A stretch of 36,595 nucleotides of DNA from a bacterium (GTDB lineage: Bacteria > UBP6 > UBA1177). The notes under the pieces were generated by a model. The model saw only the letters and a list, made by a program, of their open reading frames with translations, did not search any database and was not told where the DNA came from. This document shows, piece by piece, positions 33,649-36,595 of the stretch (the first letter of the stretch is position 1; every line of letters begins with the position of its first letter). Location: NCBI GenBank assembly GCA_017645765.1, contig JAGCNV010000075.1, positions 1 through 36,595 of the forward strand. The letters are read 5' to 3'. The translations under genes and the position numbers were made by a program.

Positions 33649-36455
33649 ATGGCGATACAGAACTTAAAATACTGCGAGTACTTTGATGTCAATGAGAAGT
33701 ATTTCCCGTGCATTGACGAGTCAGCAATCAATAGCGGAGCTTCATGGGATGATACTTATCCTCATACCACTTTTATTGATTTACTGAATCTGACCGAAAA
33801 GATGTTGGCTGGAAATACCAATCGTTCCATCTGGATCCATGGTGCCTATGGTACCGGTAAATCAAAGTGTGCATACACACTCAAAAAAATCCTTGAAGTA
33901 CCTGAAGATGAAGTCAAGGCATACTGGGACAAATTCGAGTCTCTTAAAAAGAATCCCGCTCTTCTGGCCAAGCTTCTTGGACATAAAACTCAAGGGATCG
34001 TCACGGCATATCGATATGCTTCAGGAAGCATTACTACACCTCGGCAGCTTTTCTTTGCTGTTCAGGAGAGTGTAAAAAAAGCCTTAGATGCTCATAATGT
34101 TGCTTACAAAGGGGAAAAGTCATTAAAGGATAGTGTAATTGCATGGCTGGAGGATCCCATACATAACCAGTTCATGAATGCACTTCTTCAGAAGCCAAAG
34201 TGGATCTCCACCTTCTCACAGTCTACGGCAGACGAGATCATCAATACGCTAAAGAAAAGCGATAATGTTTCTTCTTTGATGGATGATATCTTTGCTCTTG
34301 CTGCTCAGGAAGGTATAACAGCGCTCGACCTAACTGCAGATTCTCTTAGAAACTGGCTTGTCGATATCATCGACAGAAACAATATCAAGCTCGTTCTTAT
34401 TTGGGACGAGTTTAGTGACTATTTCCGCCAGAACAGTACATCTTTGGGTGAATTCCAGAAGATTGTTTCAATCTGTCAGGAGAAGCCTTTTTATTTCATT
34501 ATAGTTACGCATCCGTTGTCCTCTCTTGCAAAGAGTTATGACAGCAGCGACAAAACAAACCCATGGTCAGTAGTTCAGCAGCGCTTTGATAAGGTTGAGA
34601 TAACGCTGCCAGACAACATTGCATTTGACTTGATAGGTCATGCCTTTAATGTGAAACCTGCAGCAAAGGCAAGCTGGGAACAGATGACTGGGGACTTAAA
34701 TTCATCAGTTAATAGTGCCCGTGCGGCTGTTACAAAAGCAGCAAATATCAAGAGTGAAAATGTGATGCGGGACATTTTGCCCATTCACCCAATAGCCGCG
34801 CTTGTCCTTAAAAACATCGCCTCTGCATTCCAATCTAACCAACGAAGTATGTTTGATTTCATTAAGACGCCTAAAGATATGGATGTTAAGGCTTTTCAGT
34901 GGTTCATTCAAAACACAAGCCCTCTTTCAGATCGGCCGTTCTTAACGGTAGATATGTTATGGGATTTCTTTTATGAGAAGGGAAAAGACTACCTATCCTC
35001 TGATATAAAACTGATCCTGGACACCTTCCCGCAGCAAACACAGCTAAATGAAAACGAGAAAACGGTTCTCAAGACTGTGCTTATTATGCAGTCGATTGAC
35101 CAACGACTGGGCGGTTCTTTATCTATTTTGAAACCTACTGATCAGAATCTAAGCTATGCTTTCGAGGGCGATGCTTCTGAACTGGAATCATCTTGCAAAA
35201 ATATAGCAAAGGCTTTGGTAAAGAAAGGCGTTCTCATCGAGAATCCCATCGCCGACGGGAAAAAAGTTTATTCGGCTGCTGTTCTCGCTGGGGATGGAGC
35301 GAAAATTGACGCCTTTAAGAAGGACATTAGAGAAAAGCAAGGGACTACCGCAAAATTAGTCTCCGAAGCTCCTGCAGTAGCAACTGCTCTTAATTTGGCA
35401 CCTGCTCTTAAGTTGCGGTATGCGATACATGACGACATAGATAGTGGGAAGCTCCCGGTAGTTACTATTTCAGATTTTAAAAAGACAATGGATAACCTGA
35501 AATCTAAGGATCAGGACTGGCATTTCTATGCTGTTTTAGCACTTGCAAAGACAGAAGAAGAGGCTCAAACATTCCGGACGTTGATAAAGAATACTGTTAC
35601 AGATCCCACATATAAGAACATTTCCGTAATTGACGCGCTCTCTACTCCTCTTGGATTGGAGGCGTTTGAGCAATACGTCGATTATTCTGCCATGTCCTTA
35701 TATTACAGTGGCAACAATGGACAGCAATCTAAAGAGAATGCAAAGAAAGCTAAAAACGTGTTGGAACGTGACTGGAAAGACCGAATTCACGATGGTCAGT
35801 TCATCGTCTTTACATACGCAAATCAAGATGGCGAAAAGGCAACTGGTGCAGATGCGGTCCAAACCATCATGCAGACTATTGTCTTGAATAGATTCAAGCA
35901 TGTTCAGGACTTCACTAAAGGTCTTTCCGAGTCCCAGCTTAAGCTTATAAATCAAAAGCAGGTTGCGAGATATGGTATAATAGGTGGTGAAATTAAGGGT
36001 GTCATTAAGGGATGTGAAACATCGGTATTAGGAAAGGTGTGGTCGAAAAAAGAGTATTGGAACGACGAAAGCCTTTCCGGAGACCATATTGTAATCATTA
36101 AAAAGGCCATCGATAAGATGATTAAAGATGCTTTTAACTCCAACGGAAAGATTTCTATCGGGGAAATATATGATTGCCTTGAAACCACTTTTGGATTCTC
36201 TGTTTGCAATCTGTCAGCATTTATAACTGGCTTCTTACTGAAGGAGTATAGTTCCGACCCATATCGTTCTATGGATGCTGAGGGACATATGGATGCTATG
36301 ACGCCTGACAAGCTTGCCGAAATGATTAGCAACTACTATGGAAAGAATCCAAAGCCAACTTATATTGTTAATTTGACTGAAGAAGAAAAGGCTTTCTATG
36401 AATTGACCAAAAGCGCATGGAATATCACTCCTAATTCGTGTTCATCCCCCAGCCA
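33649..36455 (+). pseudogene. brxC: BrxC/PglY-like BREX P-loop ATPase, interrupted by an IS element
   Basis: About 935 codons are present before the insertion. Walker A is G65-AYGTGKS72, and Walker B is LVLIWDEFSDYF with D253/E254. HPLSSLAKSYDSS and LPIHPIAALVLKNIASAFQSNQRSMFDF are further family-like ATPase segments. BrxC/PglY proteins are large (often about 1200 residues) and essential for BREX defence. The frame is native through AWNITPNSCSSPS and then enters IS DNA, ending at a stop at 36535-36537, so the C-terminus is lost or lies beyond the element. Position directly after a BrxP-like gene agrees with type 4 BREX order (brxP, brxC, pglZ, brxL). The later genes would lie outside this window. 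Confidence 0.7.
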
Positions 36456-36595
36456 TGTTCTGACCCCCAAAGTTTGGACACCCATTAAAGAGAGGTGGAA
36501 AAATGGGAGTAAATCATTATCCTTTGGAGTTGCGTGAGCAGGTTTTGACAGAGTATGAGTTGGGCTTGGGCGGTTATCGGAGATTGGCGAAACGA
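36456..36595 (+). mobile_element. IS3-family insertion sequence, left end (continues beyond the window)
   Basis: TGTTCTGACCCCCAAAGTTT followed by GGACACCC resembles the terminal inverted repeats of IS3-family elements, IS150-like branch (TG at the tip, GACCCC, then an A/T run and GGACA). An orfA start follows 47 nt in. The element is inserted in the sense orientation inside the BrxC-like gene. The right end and target-site duplication are not in the window, so the exact left boundary could shift by a few bases. Confidence 0.7.
36503..36595 (+). CDS. IS3-family transposase OrfA, N-terminal part
   Basis: ATG 36503 follows AGAGGTGG and is open to the window edge (31 codons). The peptide MGVNHYPLELREQVLTEYEL continuing GLGGYRRLAKR is the opening of the OrfA helix-turn-helix domain of IS3-family transposases, which binds the terminal repeats. 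OrfB (DDE catalytic part) would lie beyond the window. Confidence 0.75.
   Translation, partial: MGVNHYPLELREQVLTEYELGLGGYRRLAKR

Noticed and set aside
36456-36537. Native C-terminus of the BrxC-like protein
   Set aside because: The last codons of the open frame coincide with IS terminal-repeat sequence and overlap the orfA start, so they are read-through into the element.

Overview
The window reads as a chromosomal segment of an uncultivated Gram-negative bacterium. It carries several lipobox lipoproteins with long Asp/Pro/Thr-rich linkers and Cys-rich repeats, plus an MJ0042-type zinc-ribbon/GYF/TPR membrane protein. That combination is common in Myxococcota and other deltaproteobacteria-like lineages, but I cannot fix the taxon from sequence alone. 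Most genes have moderate GC and clear GGAG-type ribosome binding sites.

Layout. (1) 1-191 is the 5' end of a class II fructose-bisphosphate aldolase on the minus strand. (2) 405-8118 is a surface-protein region. It holds two Cys-rich exported paralogues (405-1325, 6118-6954) and an internally deleted third copy (7888-8118), with two large Asp-rich lipoproteins between them, one carrying four DUF1566 domains. Inside this region is an unusual unit at 7017-7790: a consensus sigma-70 promoter, a short RNA with a predicted pseudoknot, an intrinsic terminator, and then a gene resembling PBECR4-type nuclease domains. (3) 8172-14399 holds purF (minus strand, GTG start), a 1106-residue lipoprotein with an amidohydrolase domain, and a hisC-like aminotransferase preceded by a candidate sigma-54 promoter. 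(4) 14517-23620 is a compact plus-strand run: coaBC, a DtxR/MntR-type regulator, a cyclic-nucleotide-binding-domain protein, the zinc-ribbon/TPR protein, coaD, an M23 peptidase and a small lipoprotein. A peptidase M49-like metallohydrolase follows at 23747-25291.

(5) From about 25300 to the end the window is accessory DNA. Three minus-strand genes (AlbA_2/Schlafen-type ATP-binding protein, DinD-like protein, ORF6N protein) are bracketed and separated by copies of a dispersed repeat of about 100 bp. Then comes a tight plus-strand operon: an unrecognised AT-rich 650-residue protein, a PAPS-reductase/ferredoxin/DUF4007 protein resembling BrxP, and a BrxC/PglY-like P-loop ATPase. Gene content and order fit the front half of a type 4 BREX phage-defence locus. 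The ATPase gene is interrupted near its 3' end by an IS3-family element whose left end and orfA start close the window.

The observations most worth following are the pseudoknot RNA plus nuclease-like gene, the extra first gene of the BREX-like operon, the repeat-bounded accessory block, and the conserved C-terminal tail shared by the Cys-rich paralogues. No rRNA, tRNA or CRISPR array was seen.
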